Source of the DNA: Blastobasis lacticolella
Taxonomy: Eukaryota > Arthropoda > Insecta > Lepidoptera > Blastobasidae
Length of the DNA stretch: 64,000 nt
Direction of reading: 5' to 3'
NCBI GenBank assembly: GCA_905147135.1
Contig: LR990041.1
Coordinates: 8,307,907 to 8,371,906 of the forward strand
Shown here: positions 32,356 to 43,944 of the stretch, one piece after another
How the letters are laid out: each line of letters opens with the position of its first letter
Position numbering within the stretch: position 1 is the first letter of the stretch
Notes under the pieces: model-generated
Told to the model about the DNA's origin: nothing
The model's database searches: none
Seen by the model: only the letters and a program-made list of their open reading frames with translations
Program-made: the position numbers and the translations under genes

Positions 32356-33171
32356 CCAGCTTAAACATTTACCTACTACTTAACTACTTACTAATATCCT
32401 TATAAATAAAACTTGGCTCAATGTGGTACCCACAGGTAGAATTAATTATGTACATAGCTAGGTTGCACATGACATTGCATTATTTTTAAATATTTTGACA
32501 TACCCACAAATATATTATCTTAAGTATATTTTATTTTTTCTTAATTTGTAATATTTATCAATCATTTAATTATTGAAATTATGACATTCCCGTATAATTT
32601 ATTACCATCAGACCTATAATTCAATTAGTTATGATTATTTATGTAGTTTTGACATACCTTCGTGGTGCGTTTCTGTAACTCTCGGTGGTTCACACTGTAA
32701 CACTCGGTGGATGAACATTGAATGACGGGCAAACTACACGTTGGAGGGAGATGGAGTATATCCAGCTTTGTTTGTGTCTCATAGCGGAAAGGCATTTCAC
32801 CTGACACGTACACACATTATATACATTTATTTAAGTATATATTATAATTTATTAATACATTATTATTCTTATTATATTAGTTTATTGTATTCACATTATA
32901 TTTATTGACTGTAGGCAATGATAGACGCACGTACTAGGGGGTAGCAGTCCGGACCTCACTCCGCGGGACCCGCGGAAGACCAGCGCCGCGGCTTTGGCCG
33001 CGGCTCATGCTGAGCGAGGTCCCTTTATCAACTGGGAGGGCCACAGCACGGCAATGCCAACTCGACATTTTTATAATGGCAAAAATTTGTTTGTAATTTG
33101 ATGTGTTGATGTATATGTCTTTTTCTTTTTTTGTTTATGTTGTGTTGTGACGTTTCTAGTTATAATAAATG
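32356..33171 (+). other. 3' UTR of the CR1-like LINE
   Basis: About 0.8 kb, AT-rich. It includes a short duplicated CTCGGTGG motif (32678-32710) and a GC-rich structured block at 32949-33020. The last 250 bases match the truncated copy at 1836-2112, which is how the element boundary was set. Confidence 0.75.
32949..33020 (+). promoter_or_regulatory. Conserved hairpin in the LINE 3' UTR
   Basis: GGACCTCACTC pairs with GAGCGAGGTCC across a GC-rich interior (CCGCGGGACCCGCGG, GCCGCGGCTTTGGCCGCGGC). The copy at 2015-2092 keeps the same stem with one difference. Structured 3' ends are where the reverse transcriptase of several LINE groups recognises its template RNA; that role is inferred here. 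Confidence 0.55.
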
Positions 33172-33200
33172 AGTTATTATTATTATTATTATTATTATTA
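33172..33200 (+). repeat. (TTA)n microsatellite tail of the LINE
   Basis: About nine TTA/ATT repeats immediately after TAATAAATGAG, marking the 3' end of the element. The next bases are unique AT-rich DNA. Confidence 0.85.
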
Positions 33201-33929
33201 AATACAAAATAAACATTTAAAAACGATTTATAACTGTTAACTTTATAGCTTCATTAGCGTTAGTTGTTAGGAGAAATAAACAAAAATTATGAATGTAGCG
33301 ACCGAGCGGAAACACACTTCCAAAGCAAAACAATAATCATAACAGTACGCGAGCGGCCCGAGGGCGGAGGGCAACCTTGGAATTAAGTCCTTAATTTTTG
33401 CAGAGATCCCAGCACTCCTACAAGAGCGGATTCAAGATTAACAATTGCCCTAAGCCGGGCAACGAGAAAATTAACTTTTAAATGTAAATTTTACGAGGAA
33501 GTCATAACGTGAAAGCTGCCGCGGTTAGCGCTGATTTATTGCAGTTGGAATTGAAAGTGTTAAAGGAGTTGCAATCTGAAAAAAGTTTTAATAGGTACCT
33601 CTTTAAAGAAATATAAATCATGACTCCTAGGCGGTCCTAACTCGCGCAAAGTTACGGCGCGGGTAGGGCCATCGCTGGAGCGCCTTAATGGCGTCGCTTT
33701 GTTCTGTTAATCACAAAAGTATTCAATTGGCCAGTTAGACCTTCTGAAACGACATTATTAATCAAGTTTCAGCATTCAGCTCAGTTCTCAGAACTTGCAC
33801 CGATTTCAATAACAAGTTCCAATTGAAGCCACGTATTTTATTTATAGGTATAATTTGAAATACCTACGGCATCGATTGCAACTTTGAACGTTTTCATGGT
33901 TTGTATAGTTGTGTTGTATACATATGAAG
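33201..33929. other. Intergenic, no gene seen
   Basis: Contains a moderately GC-rich stretch (33350-33480) with a possible acceptor (ATTTTTGCAG at 33392-33401) followed by 26 open codons. No donor or family similarity supports an exon. Confidence 0.4.
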
Positions 33930-34260
33930 GCAACGAAATGAAAATGCTGCGGTGGATTTATGGAGATTCGCGACTTGACCAAGTGTGAAATGAGTACATC
34001 TGTGGCATCCTTGGCATGAGGGATATGGCGGATAAGATTGGAGAGACTCGCTTGGACTGGTTTGGTCACGTGTTGCGTGAGCCCCAGGGATATGTGGAAA
34101 ATTGGTGTGTAAGAAAGTAACGAGAAAGAGATCCCGAGGACGGCCTTAGAAGCGATGGATCGCTGAGTCGGATGCGAGAGCGAGGACGAGAGGATGCCGA
34201 AGCCAAGAAAGAAATATTAGGAAAGCGGACTCTGGCACCTGACACCTAGCGGGATTGAAC
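33930..34260 (+). pseudogene. RTE C-terminal fragment
   Basis: The plus strand encodes EMKMLRWIYGDSRLDQV with a stop, then GMRDMADKIGETRLDWFGHV, LREPQGYVEN, KRSRGRP and finally the KI/NIRKA end. It is the same C-terminal domain as at 6669-6932 of the full RTE copy, with several stops and frameshifts. Confidence 0.8.
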
Positions 34261-35633
34261 TCTAGGATGATAATTAGTTTATACCGATTTAATAGCGAGA
34301 GGACAACGTCCAATGAAACAGCCGATTAAGTGACTTTTTCGATTTATTGGCGGGTAGGCGCCGAAACACAATTCACACATTACGCTCATATTACAATATA
34401 TACCAATAATGATGGTGATGATTGTGCAAGGTGGTTGATTAAATAAGTCATTGTTACATTTTATTAATTCGTGACCCCCTGGTGTTGCGGATGTTCACGG
34501 GCGGCGGTGATCACTTACCCCTGATGGCCTCTGTTTGAACCCCTCGCCTAGAGTCGGAACGGTTTACAATTCGATTTGTGCATGAAAAATTCAATATATT
34601 TATGCATGACGCTAATTTTCCATATTTTCAATCGTTTGTTCCATTGCCAAGGAAAAAAATATGTATTGAATTTTCATGCTGAACGGTTCAACATAGAGTC
34701 CCTAGTGACTTTCCTTTAGTTTGCATACCTCTGTTATTTAAAAATATTTAGATACAAAAGTGTATTGCGACATTCCTAGATACTCTTATTAACCGATCAA
34801 TAAACAGTACTGTCAGCGAAAGGTATGTTTAGGTTATGCCTATTTACCCATTCTGATTGTTAGTTTACTTGTTTGCACGATAATCACGTTGAGTCCACCG
34901 ATATAGAGCCGAAATTTACATAGAGTTTGCCGCAGAAATTACTATTACTGATCAAACTATTCGTTATCTAACACTCTATCGTAATAGCAATCTAGATAAT
35001 ATGTTTGGAATAAACATGCTAGCTTAACTTTTAATAATTATACAGGTTCATTTTTAAAAGAGATCAAAGTCATTTATGTTAGTGTACTTAGTTAAATTTT
35101 ATTTGATAATTTTAAAGGTCTATCTATTATAGGCTACTATTAAATTGGCGTTTTGTATGGCAAAAATGGCGGCAAATGTAATTTTAATAATTTTCCTATG
35201 TTAAATTTATTCACGAGCGTGCGGCAGACACGACTTGTTCTCTCATAAGTCACCGATGTGCATTATGTACGGCCGACATATTTATATAAGTAAACCGAGC
35301 AGACCGAGCGAAGTGGACCAGAAGGAGTTAGGAAAGCGGATCCCGAGCCCTCGCGTGCCGCATTGGAGCGCAAGCAAGACTTCGCCAGGATTCCTCCGGA
35401 CTCATGGTCCCACCACGATGCCAGCGGCGCTTTGACAGTATTCAGTCTCGCAGTGGACAAACGTTTAGTCTTTATAAGTTACCCATATAGAAGGGTAATA
35501 TGTATTTAGCCTACAACATGCTAATACACATTCTGGTCAAGAGTATGTCGGTAGGTCCACGAGTAAATAGCAAATGACTGGACCCACCAGTAGGACATCA
35601 TGATGGGACTACGAGTCTGGAGTGGCCAGGATA
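34261..35633. other. Intergenic with a hairpin at 34582-34681
   Basis: CATGAAAAATTCAATATAT at 34582 pairs with ATATGTATTGAATTTTCATG ending at 34681. Around 34480-34530 the minus strand resembles the family G repeat. No gene is supported; an open frame at 35235-35435 lacks domain features. Confidence 0.45.
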
Positions 35634-35885
35634 ATCATCACCATCACACCCCATAACAGTCCACTGCAGGACTTAGGGCCTCTCTCACAAAAGGAGAGAT
35701 TATTGCTATAATATCCACGGCTGGCTGGCGTGGCTGCCAATATGACAATATAAAATGCTGCTGCTCATTTCCCAGCCCACAGTGAGTAGATCTTTTGCCT
35801 CGAAAACATTAGTCGTCTTGTACCTACGACACTCACGAGTGTAAGGGGTTGGTGCTATACTCTACCGGACACTACATGGCCAGGA
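35634..35885 (-). repeat. Family D retroelement copy
   Basis: ATCATCACCATCACACCCCA, ACAGTCCACTGCAGGACTTA, TTTTGCCTCGAAAACATTAG and ACTCTACCGGACACTACATG appear in the order seen at 21105-21355. Minus orientation relative to the RTE-like tail. Confidence 0.65.
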
Positions 35886-36150
35886 TGATAATGACGGACT
35901 TTTAAACAAAGTTCGCGCAATATATCACGATTATCACAATGCTTTTGTACTTATATATTTTGTTTGATTCAGTCGCGTCGCGCGTATGTTTATGCTAGGA
36001 AGCAGCGGGCGGGCGCGATATTATATGTTAGTGTTTGAGTTCGGGCAGCGCGCACACACTCATTAGTCGGATGCGGGCGAAGCGCACCGCGTAATTCGCG
36101 AAATATACACAAAGGACGAACAATACGCTATACTGTACAAAGGCAACAAA

Positions 36151-36228
36151 ATGGCAGCCATGCCGGCGATGCTAAGCAAGGCTGCGATTTTCAATCAGCA
36201 AAAAGCAGCTGCGACGTACGAAAATTAA
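36151..36228 (+). other. Candidate first coding exon or tiny ORF
   Basis: An ATG at 36151 in a very favourable insect context (GGCAACAAAATGGCAGCC) opens 25 codons (MAAMPAMLSKAAIFNQQKAA and on). It follows a GC-rich leader-like stretch (36000-36110) that contains an initiator-like TCATTAGT. A possible donor (GAC|GTACGA) lies at 36216. If unspliced, the frame stops at 36226-36228. The protein is not recognised and no partner exon was found. Confidence 0.25.
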
Positions 36229-36320
36229 AATATAATGAAATGAAAATGAATGATGAAAATGAATGAAAATGAAATGAATGAATGAATGAAAATGAAATGA
36301 AAATGAATGAAAAAGTATTT
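36229..36320 (+). repeat. GAAT/GAAAAT microsatellite
   Basis: Irregular alternation of GAAAAT, GAATG and GAAATG units over about 90 bases, followed by AAAGTATTTATTGAATTAGG, which resembles the start of the LINE 3' end seen at 532 and 18117. Confidence 0.7.
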
Positions 36321-36479
36321 ATTGAATTAGGATTACGTTAATTAATCTCTTTTCAAAAGTCAAAAATCTAACGGAAAACAAAGGGAAGTTAAGCGAGCTC
36401 ATCCAGGTAGGGGGTAATATTGAATTGTATTGTTTTGAATTTGTGAATTTGGGACGAATAGGTATTGGAAAACTGTAGC

Positions 36480-36650
36480 TCAGGTCAGATGTCCCTGTTA
36501 ATGGGGTGACGGAGGTCAGACGGCAGTCGCTCCACTGTTATTACCTGATCTGCCAAATCCTAGATCATGGTCAAGGTGGACCCCGGGCGTTCGCGCGTTA
36601 GAGCACAACGGGACATCAACGCCAAGGTGATGACGATGATTGATTGAAAA
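36480..36650 (+). repeat. SINE family B, 5' truncated
   Basis: AGGTCAGATGTCCCTGTTAA, GGTCAGACGGCAGTCGCTCC, CAAATCCTAGATCATGGTCA, GCACAACGGGACATCAACGC and GATGACGATGATTG tail. Matches the second half of family B; no head. Confidence 0.75.
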
Positions 36651-38559
36651 GTACCTGGAATGTAGTCAAATAAATAAGTAAAGAAACTCTTATGAACTGT
36701 CTGTAGAATGTAATCAATGTGGGAAAAGTGGTCTAACCAATTAGGACAGCGCCTTAAAATAGATACAAGGTTCAATGATTTATTTGTAATACTCCCCTAG
36801 AAAATATTTATATTTACATAAGTATCACTGCTTATATGCGATTTCTGCACGATGTTTGAACCACATGTTTATGCGATTTTGGTTTCTATACTAATTATAG
36901 GAAGCTTCGTTCGCGTGGACTACAGGATGTTTGGTAGGTATGTCTCATATTAAGCAATTTATAAAAAAAAAATTACTTTGAAATTTAAAATCCCAGGTTG
37001 TATTTATCAAAAGATAGTCAGGTAGAGAGTTTTGTCGCGGTTCGCACAATAAATGTTGAAACAAAGTGGTTTGTGCGAGTAGTCTTTGTAATTTCGACTG
37101 TAAAACAGTGTCATTTCGCCGAGGTTCTCTCGTTAGGTGGTAGAACTAAGATGGAAATAAATCCGGTAAAAATATATAGTTAAACAAAGACAGACTGATC
37201 GCGGAGATGTTCCAGATTTAGAGATTTAACTTAGCAAAGCAAGCTTTACCCTTTTGAACTTCTTGCCTCGTTGCCTCTCAGTTGAATCCATAGTCTCTAG
37301 CTGGTTCTATTGTGGTATAAATCTCAAAGTGCTCAAATAGTTTAATGTTTATTTCATAGGTAAGTCAACCGCACATGGAGTGTAACTTGTACTGTCACTG
37401 TCGACAGTCTCTATTACGTCGAAATAAAGACGGTTCAAGTTCAAAGAGTACAATACAATAAAGTGCCCATGCCAGCTTAAGATGACCTGAACGTTCAAAG
37501 GTTCCTGTAGATTCCGGGTTTTAAGTTATTTCGACCTACTAATGAGGTGTGATTTCTGACTACAACAACTTTATATTACGGGATTTAAATATTTACGGGA
37601 CAATCCTCCTTTCTTTCCGTAAAAATTTTTACTTCCATTCCCTCTCCCAAGAGAACCGTGAGGAATTTCGGGAAAAAGTATCCATTGTCCTACTACGTAG
37701 TAAAAACTCAAATCGTACTTAGTTTCATTTAAATTCATTCAATAGCTTTGGAGCGATACGCGGCCAAAATACAGACAGACAGACAGACAAAAATGAAAAA
37801 CAAATTGATGTTTTTACTTCAGTATCGTTTATAGTGTAACCTCCAATAACAAATTTCAAAATATCTTCAATGTTCTGCACATTGGACCTGACAGTTTTAT
37901 TAAAACCATAGATTTGTAAACAATGACGCACGCGATATTCTTACGTGTATTTATTGAGTTTGTCTACAACAATCGATTCATATAAAAATAGGTGTAATTA
38001 GAACAATAGATAAAAAGTTTTATAAAATTAACTATGTCGGCGTCAGTCCGCGTAAGTGCCAACAAGAAATACAAATCACGACTATCTTCGGAAAAAGGCG
38101 CCACACGTAGGTAATGGAAAACTACCTTAACAAAATTATAATTAATTAATTTTAAATTATTATTTCCCAAACTCCCTCCGCCTGGATGGGTGAATGGGCT
38201 CATATATTTTTGTTGCCAAGTAAAACAGTTTTTATCTTCGGTTTCTAAGTACCTAATTAGGACACTGTATCGTATTGGCGACAGTATCATTTTCCACAAA
38301 GTGGTCTACCTACAACAGTATCGTTATCCTCAAACTGGGCTTAATTAGCTTTTCAATTACATTATTATTAGAAATCCAAATAGCACAAATTAAAATACCT
38401 ACTGAAATATCACCACTCTTATAACATCCGATCACCTTTACAGCTGACATGCTTCAAGCCTGTAACAATGATAATTATACCTAGTGTAACGTTGCTATTG
38501 TCATTGAAATCTGAATACAATAATGTAATACGTATTATAAAAAAAATTTTTTGTCCTAA
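36651..38559. other. Intergenic, no gene seen
   Basis: About 1.9 kb without a supported gene. A short ACAG repeat lies at 37772-37789. At 36890-36920 TTCGTTCGCGTGGAC resembles a Helitron end but lacks CTAG. Confidence 0.4.
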
Positions 38560-38705
38560 AGACTCGTGGGAGGCCCAAGAGGTGACAGAATGACATGGCC
38601 AATAGCCATACGACGCGAACACGCCCAGGACCGGGCGAAGTGGAGAAGAAAGAGTCGGAAATCGAACCCTAAGCCGGAAATGAACGCTCGGAAGATTATG
38701 ATGCT
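38560..38705 (+). pseudogene. LINE ORF2 C-terminal end (RTE-like)
   Basis: The frame from 38566 reads GRPRGDRMTWPIAIRREHAQ, then DRAKWRRKSRKSNPKPE. A GRP-rich stretch followed by DRAKWR(R/K) is the usual final segment of RTE-type ORF2 proteins. The lineage differs from the RTE copy at 6.5-9.5 kb. The frame then runs into hydrophobic unrelated sequence. Confidence 0.6.
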
Positions 38706-39215
38706 CTTATTTTTTGTATTATTTTCATTACTATTAGTATCACAGCATTGCCCATTTTCCCAAAAAGCACATTACAAATGCGTATTTCCCAACAATATTG
38801 CAAATATACTTGAAAAACACACACACGCCTTCATTCTTTCATTTGCCCTATCCAGCCCTTTGTTCTCAGCTCCAATATCAAACTACTTGATGTCGAAATA
38901 TAATAACAAAACTCATAAAACACAAAATATTCGCTTGCAAGCAACTTACTTTTTAAAAAATTTAGCGAAAATGTAATATCAACGTGATTCCAAAGAAAAA
39001 ATTAACTTGCGCTCGAAGCTATAATTTCGTTTGAAACATATTTCTATTACTTTGACCCTTGCGATCGCGGGCGTCTCAGCCAAACGGCAGCCCGGAGGTT
39101 TTATTTTTAATTTATTCACGTCCAATAAATAAGCATCGCTCCGGAGTGGGTGCTGTCTGATTTTCTTCTTACATTTTGGGAGTAATGCGGAACGGTTTTC
39201 GGGCAAAGTGCGCTT
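38706..39215. other. Intergenic, no gene seen
   Basis: AT-rich DNA then a GC-rich transition near 39060-39215. No gene is supported. Confidence 0.4.
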
Positions 39216-39265
39216 TGTGGCCGGCGGCGTTCCTCTCACGTGTGGCCGGCGGCGTTCCTCTCACG
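39216..39265 (+). repeat. Perfect 25-bp tandem duplication
   Basis: The 25-base unit beginning TGTGGCCGGCGGCGTTCC occurs twice with no difference and no gap, followed by the start of a third (TGTGGCGG). Confidence 0.85.
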
Positions 39266-39629
39266 TGTGGCGGTGGCGCGGGCGCGGTCGTTAAGTGCGG
39301 CCGACAATTACCGCCGAGAGCTCGTAATGACCCAAAGAGACCCTTATTAAAACTGGCTTCACCTCGCTCCCTCGCTAAGTAAACTTTGAAGTAACGACGC
39401 ATATTAATTTCCGCGTCGATACAACAGTTTATGTCAGCCATAATATGTAGGCCCCATACATTAATTATGTCTTTGGGTCACGAGAACTAAATTATAAAAC
39501 TGCTAAACTTAGAAAATTAGTATTTAGCAAATATTCTAAACTAACCTATTCTAAATTAAAATAAAATACTTATACTTATTACTTTTTAAGAAAAATAAGA
39601 GTATTATGAGTCATTGATATTGAATCCTA

Positions 39630-39770
39630 ATTCAATATCAAAAACAGAGTATATGGCTAACTGTAGCGCGGATTTTGAAACCATCCGTATAGAGAACGAA
39701 GCTGTCAATAGAACAGATAAATTCAAATACCTCGGATCGATTGAGAGCGAATGCCATCTGGCTTCCACGA
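39630..39770 (+). pseudogene. RTE reverse transcriptase fragment
   Basis: One open frame gives SKTEYMANCSADFETIRIEN, then EAVNRTDKFKYLGSIESE. It is the region just after the YADD box and includes the NRTDKFKYLGS part deleted from the RTE copy at 6571-9547. Confidence 0.8.
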
Positions 39771-39985
39771 TCCTGTTAACGCAGGAACCTGTCGACCGGA
39801 TTGGATCATGGTTACATATTCAGTCGCCAGTTAGTGTTCAAAGAATTCAGAACGAATCATTGGTAGGATAAGGGTTATACATTCAGTCGTCTGCCAAATG
39901 TTCAGGTTTCTTCACAATGTTTTCCCTCGCCGTAAGAGCATCGCTGAGTGTTCAAAGTACTCAGAACAAATTATTGGTACACGCC
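39771..39985 (-). repeat. SINE family B, rearranged minus copy
   Basis: GGATTGGATCATGGTTACAT and ATTCAGTCG (39806-39835) and again TACATTCAGTCGTCTGCC (39880) show a duplicated body. Two GTGTTCAAAG..TCAGAACRAA blocks (39834, 39948) confirm a local duplication. Confidence 0.55.
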
Positions 39986-40770
39986 TCCCTCCACGCCTTT
40001 CACATCGACCCGTTCCCTAATTACCTTAATTAAACAATCATTTAAATTTCCACTGGCGATGTGATCAAAACTTGATATGCATATACATAGGTACAAACTA
40101 TTAAAACTTATGTATTGCAATACCATAAACTTAAACTTAGTTTCTTTGTTCATTTTAATTCTCTCCTATTTACTCTTGCACTTACTAACTTACGTGAAAC
40201 TTTACCTGCCTCTTCTGATAAGACCGCCTTTGCGTGCATTTAATTAGTTATGTATTGCAGATTCTTGTACGTTCTGCTATCTATGTGTGCAATAAAGAGT
40301 TTTCATATACTTACTTTTACAATACCATACCTGTTGTCGCTAATATCAATAGGAGAAACTGAAAAATCCTTTCGAAAGTAAGCTGGCACGTCTGCCGTAA
40401 CATATATGCGGCAGAGCCTCCGCGCATCGATCACGCATCCGCCCCCGGCTGCTTCGTATCGAAGCTGTAAAATGGGATAATAATAAGCACTCGACGCGAT
40501 AAAACACCGCGCTTACGATCACACAATTCGACGACATACCATAAAACTGGGCTGCATCACCCATTCTACACTTTTTATGTGACACCCCCAATTTATATGC
40601 CTAAGGAGTTTTATTTTATAACGCACGAAATAAAACTCTTCACTTTGTATTCATTGCGTATAATAAACGGATATATTTTATCGGGAGTAAAGTCGTCACG
40701 TAAATTATTATTTTACGTGATAAATGGAACGGTAGCCAACAACAGATGGCTTCTTCTTCCTATTACATAA
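39986..40770. other. Intergenic, no gene seen
   Basis: No gene or recognised repeat. Confidence 0.4.
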
Positions 40771-40947
40771 CTAGTGGACCCAGCGCGACTTCGTTCGCGT
40801 ACACCAACTTTAGCCCTACTTACCCTTCTTTCTTGCTTATAAATCTTTCTCTTAAATCACTGTACATTTTGTTGGAAACCGCATTAAATTCGTTGTGCAG
40901 TTCAAATGATCTAAGCGTACATTATACTATCATTATATGTAGATAGA
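40771..40947 (-). mobile_element. Short complete Helitron-like element, 177 bp
   Basis: On the minus strand it begins TCTATCTAC after A and ends CGCGAACGAAGTCGCG plus 12 bases plus CTAG before T. TC at the 5' end, a subterminal CGCGA/TCGCG hairpin, CTAG at the 3' end and insertion between A and T without duplication make the complete Helitron signature. No coding capacity. Confidence 0.68.
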
Positions 40948-41924
40948 TACTCTCCATATAGCCCGTGATACGTACCCGGGGCGCAGCGCAGACCATTTAC
41001 TAAGACGATCGGCTTTCCTTGATTAGGTTTGGGCATCTGAAAAGGATATTCCAAACCACAACCTAATGCAGATAATACTCTTTCCGGGATCTGGACATAC
41101 CATTGTAAGCGAAACTATTCCTTGTTACGTTATCAATTTTTATCTAAAATTCAGTACAAGTTATCCTATTCAACTCAATATACTTGAAAATTATCTTTAT
41201 TTCTAATAATAATGAGGCTTACAGACGGTTCCGAATGTGTCATTTGCTATTAGTAGATAGGTAGAGCAAAGGGGATAATGTCGATTGAACGCGTTAACCT
41301 GAAAACCTATAATGCGGTTTTTTATTACATGCAATATACTCGAATACTGTTTAGTCCGAAGCCGAGGCTTGTTACACGTTGCCAAATGGCGTATCTGAAG
41401 CAAACACTCTCCAAAACATACTCCAGATAGCCAGCCATAAAGGTTAACAAGCAACATTGTCGGCGGAGCGAACGGAAAGCTCAGAAGGCGCGATTAGTAG
41501 TTGGCAGCCAATCGGCCGACAGCCGTCGCCTACAACGCAACGAACACAATTCCAACTATGATTCCGCCCAAACATCCAGGGCTGTCACACCACTAACTCT
41601 CGCCATCATTTATTAACGCCCCACCATCGATTTCATTTTCGGTCGCTGAAATGTATAAACAATTCAGCAGCAAACTCCATTCAATATTCAACGGCCCCGA
41701 TTTCGGTTTTATTTTAAGAAACAGTGATATATTTAACCCCATCACGAAAGGTATAGTATGTAGATAATACCTGAAAGGTTGTTGATGGTATTTACAACTG
41801 TATTTGTAAAACATTCCTTAACTGCGGCAAGTATCACTGCTTAATAATAAATGATCACGACGAAAAATTTATATTGACATTCTTTTTCATTTTTTGTAAT
41901 ATTATTATATCAATGCCAGGAAAC
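40948..41924. other. Intergenic, no gene seen
   Basis: Lower-repeat sequence. About 41500-41700 is well balanced in composition and could be conserved non-coding DNA; no coding signal. Confidence 0.4.
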
Positions 41925-42130
41925 CTGCACATTCAGGCGACTGGAAGTGTAACCATGATCCAATCTGGTCAGGTTCCCCTGGTAGCAGGGTCATGGAGGT
42001 CAGATGGCAGTCGCTCCACTGTAATTACCTGACCTGCCGAATCCTGGATCATGGTCAAGGCGGACCCCGGGCCCTCGTGCGCGAGAGCACAACCGGGACA
42101 TTAACGCCAAGATGATGATTATTATTATTA
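41925..42130 (+). repeat. SINE family B, near-complete body
   Basis: CTGCACATTCAGGCGACTGG, ACCATGATCCAATCTGGTCA, GGTCAGATGGCAGTCGCTCC, CGAATCCTGGATCATGGTCA, GCACAACCGGGACATTAACG and a GATGATTATTATTATTA tail. It is the best-preserved body and a useful reference for the family. The tRNA-like head is absent. Confidence 0.8.
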
Positions 42131-43940
42131 CTATTATATAAATGCCAGGCTGAATATCGAAGTAGCAACCTTAGCAACTAACACGGCTTTGATGACTTCT
42201 TTATTGGGCCTCACTGTCGGCGATTAAACGAGAAATTAGCCAGCAGCGGGCCAGGGTCTGCTGTAGTGTTATTGCTGCATTGTGCTTAACTTTACACACC
42301 ACTTTGGTACCTACATAGCGTATCGCCACTCTGAGAAACCAGCTGCAAATAAATGTCCGCTACACGCCGCTCCGAACCAAAAGCTAACTGGAATTGAATA
42401 GACCCCATATAGCTGGCTATAAAATGTAAATGTTGGCGTGGTGCGGCAGAATTTGAGCCTTCGGATTACACTTGATTGATGGGGGACATACAAGGAGAGA
42501 CCTGCACTCTACCCGCAAAATTTACACATGGTATAAAACCTGTTATTATTACTTTGCCATATATTAATTAATAAATAAAAGCTATTACTGTAATGAATCG
42601 TTATAAACTCAACTTTGACATATTTAAAACAGCTTCTGCCCACGTTATTGGTGCTAGTAAGTATTTTGAAGTTAAGAACTCTGGAACTTCGGAGCTGTAG
42701 TGAATAAGTTAGATTTTAAAAGATGGCCTCCATTTTTCAGTCTCCTCGAGACTGTGAAACATTTGCCAGCTAAACTTTTATGCTGGGATCGTGAAGGATA
42801 CCCGTTCCAGGTATTGCTGGGTGGGGGCTGCGGGCGCAATCGTCAACTTTGCACCGACACCCATAAGGCGATAACTTCTACCCGATCGTTTGTTACCCGC
42901 AAAAGGGATTACGGCGACTTTCCAGCGATTCACTTTGCAATCCATCAATACAGCCTCGAATATATCGCTGTAGGACTTGATCCTGTCTATACACTCGCTG
43001 AATATGAATTGTTCAACACGAGATCACATACGGTGAATTTGCACAACGATATATTAAACATGATGTTACATCATTACTCGTATAGGTCTGCTAGTACCTA
43101 GTCACCCACTCACTTAGGTATCTATAATATCCTTATAACTACCTTATCATGTACCATGCGTGTTCTAAGCAAATTTACATTTGAAATTATTATTGCTTTG
43201 TGGCTATAAATAAGTAGGTAGCGGTTTATACCCTCAGCCCCTGGAGACAACGTCGAGTGGACCCCGGGGAGGCGATAGATATTTACGGTGCCATGTATAA
43301 TGAGACCCCAGGGACACCTGCCGAACTGCAACTTGACACAGACGGGAATAATCGATTGAATATAAACAATAGCATTTAGGTATACAAGATTAGCCATACA
43401 GAATTGGTAAGACCGAACTTCTGTTAGTGTGATCGAACGGTAATACGACACGTTGAAAGGCAATGAAATGAATTACTGATTACTTTTCCACGAATTCTGA
43501 ATACTCAGACGTGTGCAATTTATTCCGGTAACAAATTGGAACGCAGCGCGACTCATTTCCCCCCAACTCGTTGAATTGCAAAGTTTGATGGAAAGGAACT
43601 CTTTAGCGCTGACGAATGGCAGAAGGTAACGAATGTGTACAATCAAAACTTGGTAAAGATTCATAGCCGCAAATTTTGCCACCCAAAAATATGATCCAGC
43701 TGGAGTTAAGGAGTTCGGGGCGTAGCCCGCGGCCCCTCGTGGATTTCGTTAACTTTTTCATTTCCTCTCCCTTAAAGTTTTCACTCACCGTCGCGAATTG
43801 AGAGAACTTAGCAGAAATAAACTATTTGAACAAACCCCTTCCAGCTTACCTCAGTGTTCTAACTTAAGCCATCTAATTCGGCCGAGGCTCAGGCCGGTGT
43901 ACAAGTGTAAATTGAGAAACTTACCTAATGCTAATATTAC
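42131..43940. other. Intergenic, no gene seen
   Basis: The longest open frame (42700-43101) starts with GTG, lacks domain or signal features and has no splice context. I treat it as chance. Confidence 0.4.
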
Positions 43941-43944
43941 ACCT

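Larger units (their letters stand above)
28093..33200 (+). mobile_element. CR1-like two-ORF LINE with (TTA)n tail
   Basis: At least 5.1 kb: ORF1 (28093-29160), spacer (29161-29508), ORF2 (open from 29509; first ATG 29596; stop 32353-32355), about 0.8 kb of 3' UTR with a GC-rich hairpin (32949-33020) and a TTA repeat tail (33172-33200). Both ORFs are uninterrupted, unlike every other retroelement here. APE endonuclease plus RT without RNase H, a PHD-type ORF1 and the RT motifs (LLDFSRAFD, GVPQGSILGP, YADD) point to the CR1/Jockey group; a finer class is not claimed. A second 3' UTR copy lies at 1836-2112. Confidence 0.85.

Noticed and set aside
33392..33480. Acceptor-like ATTTTTGCAG followed by 26 open codons
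   Set aside because: No upstream exon, no family similarity, and one weak signal only.
42700..43101. 133-codon open frame
   Set aside because: Starts at GTG, has no recognisable features and no splice signals; expected by chance.
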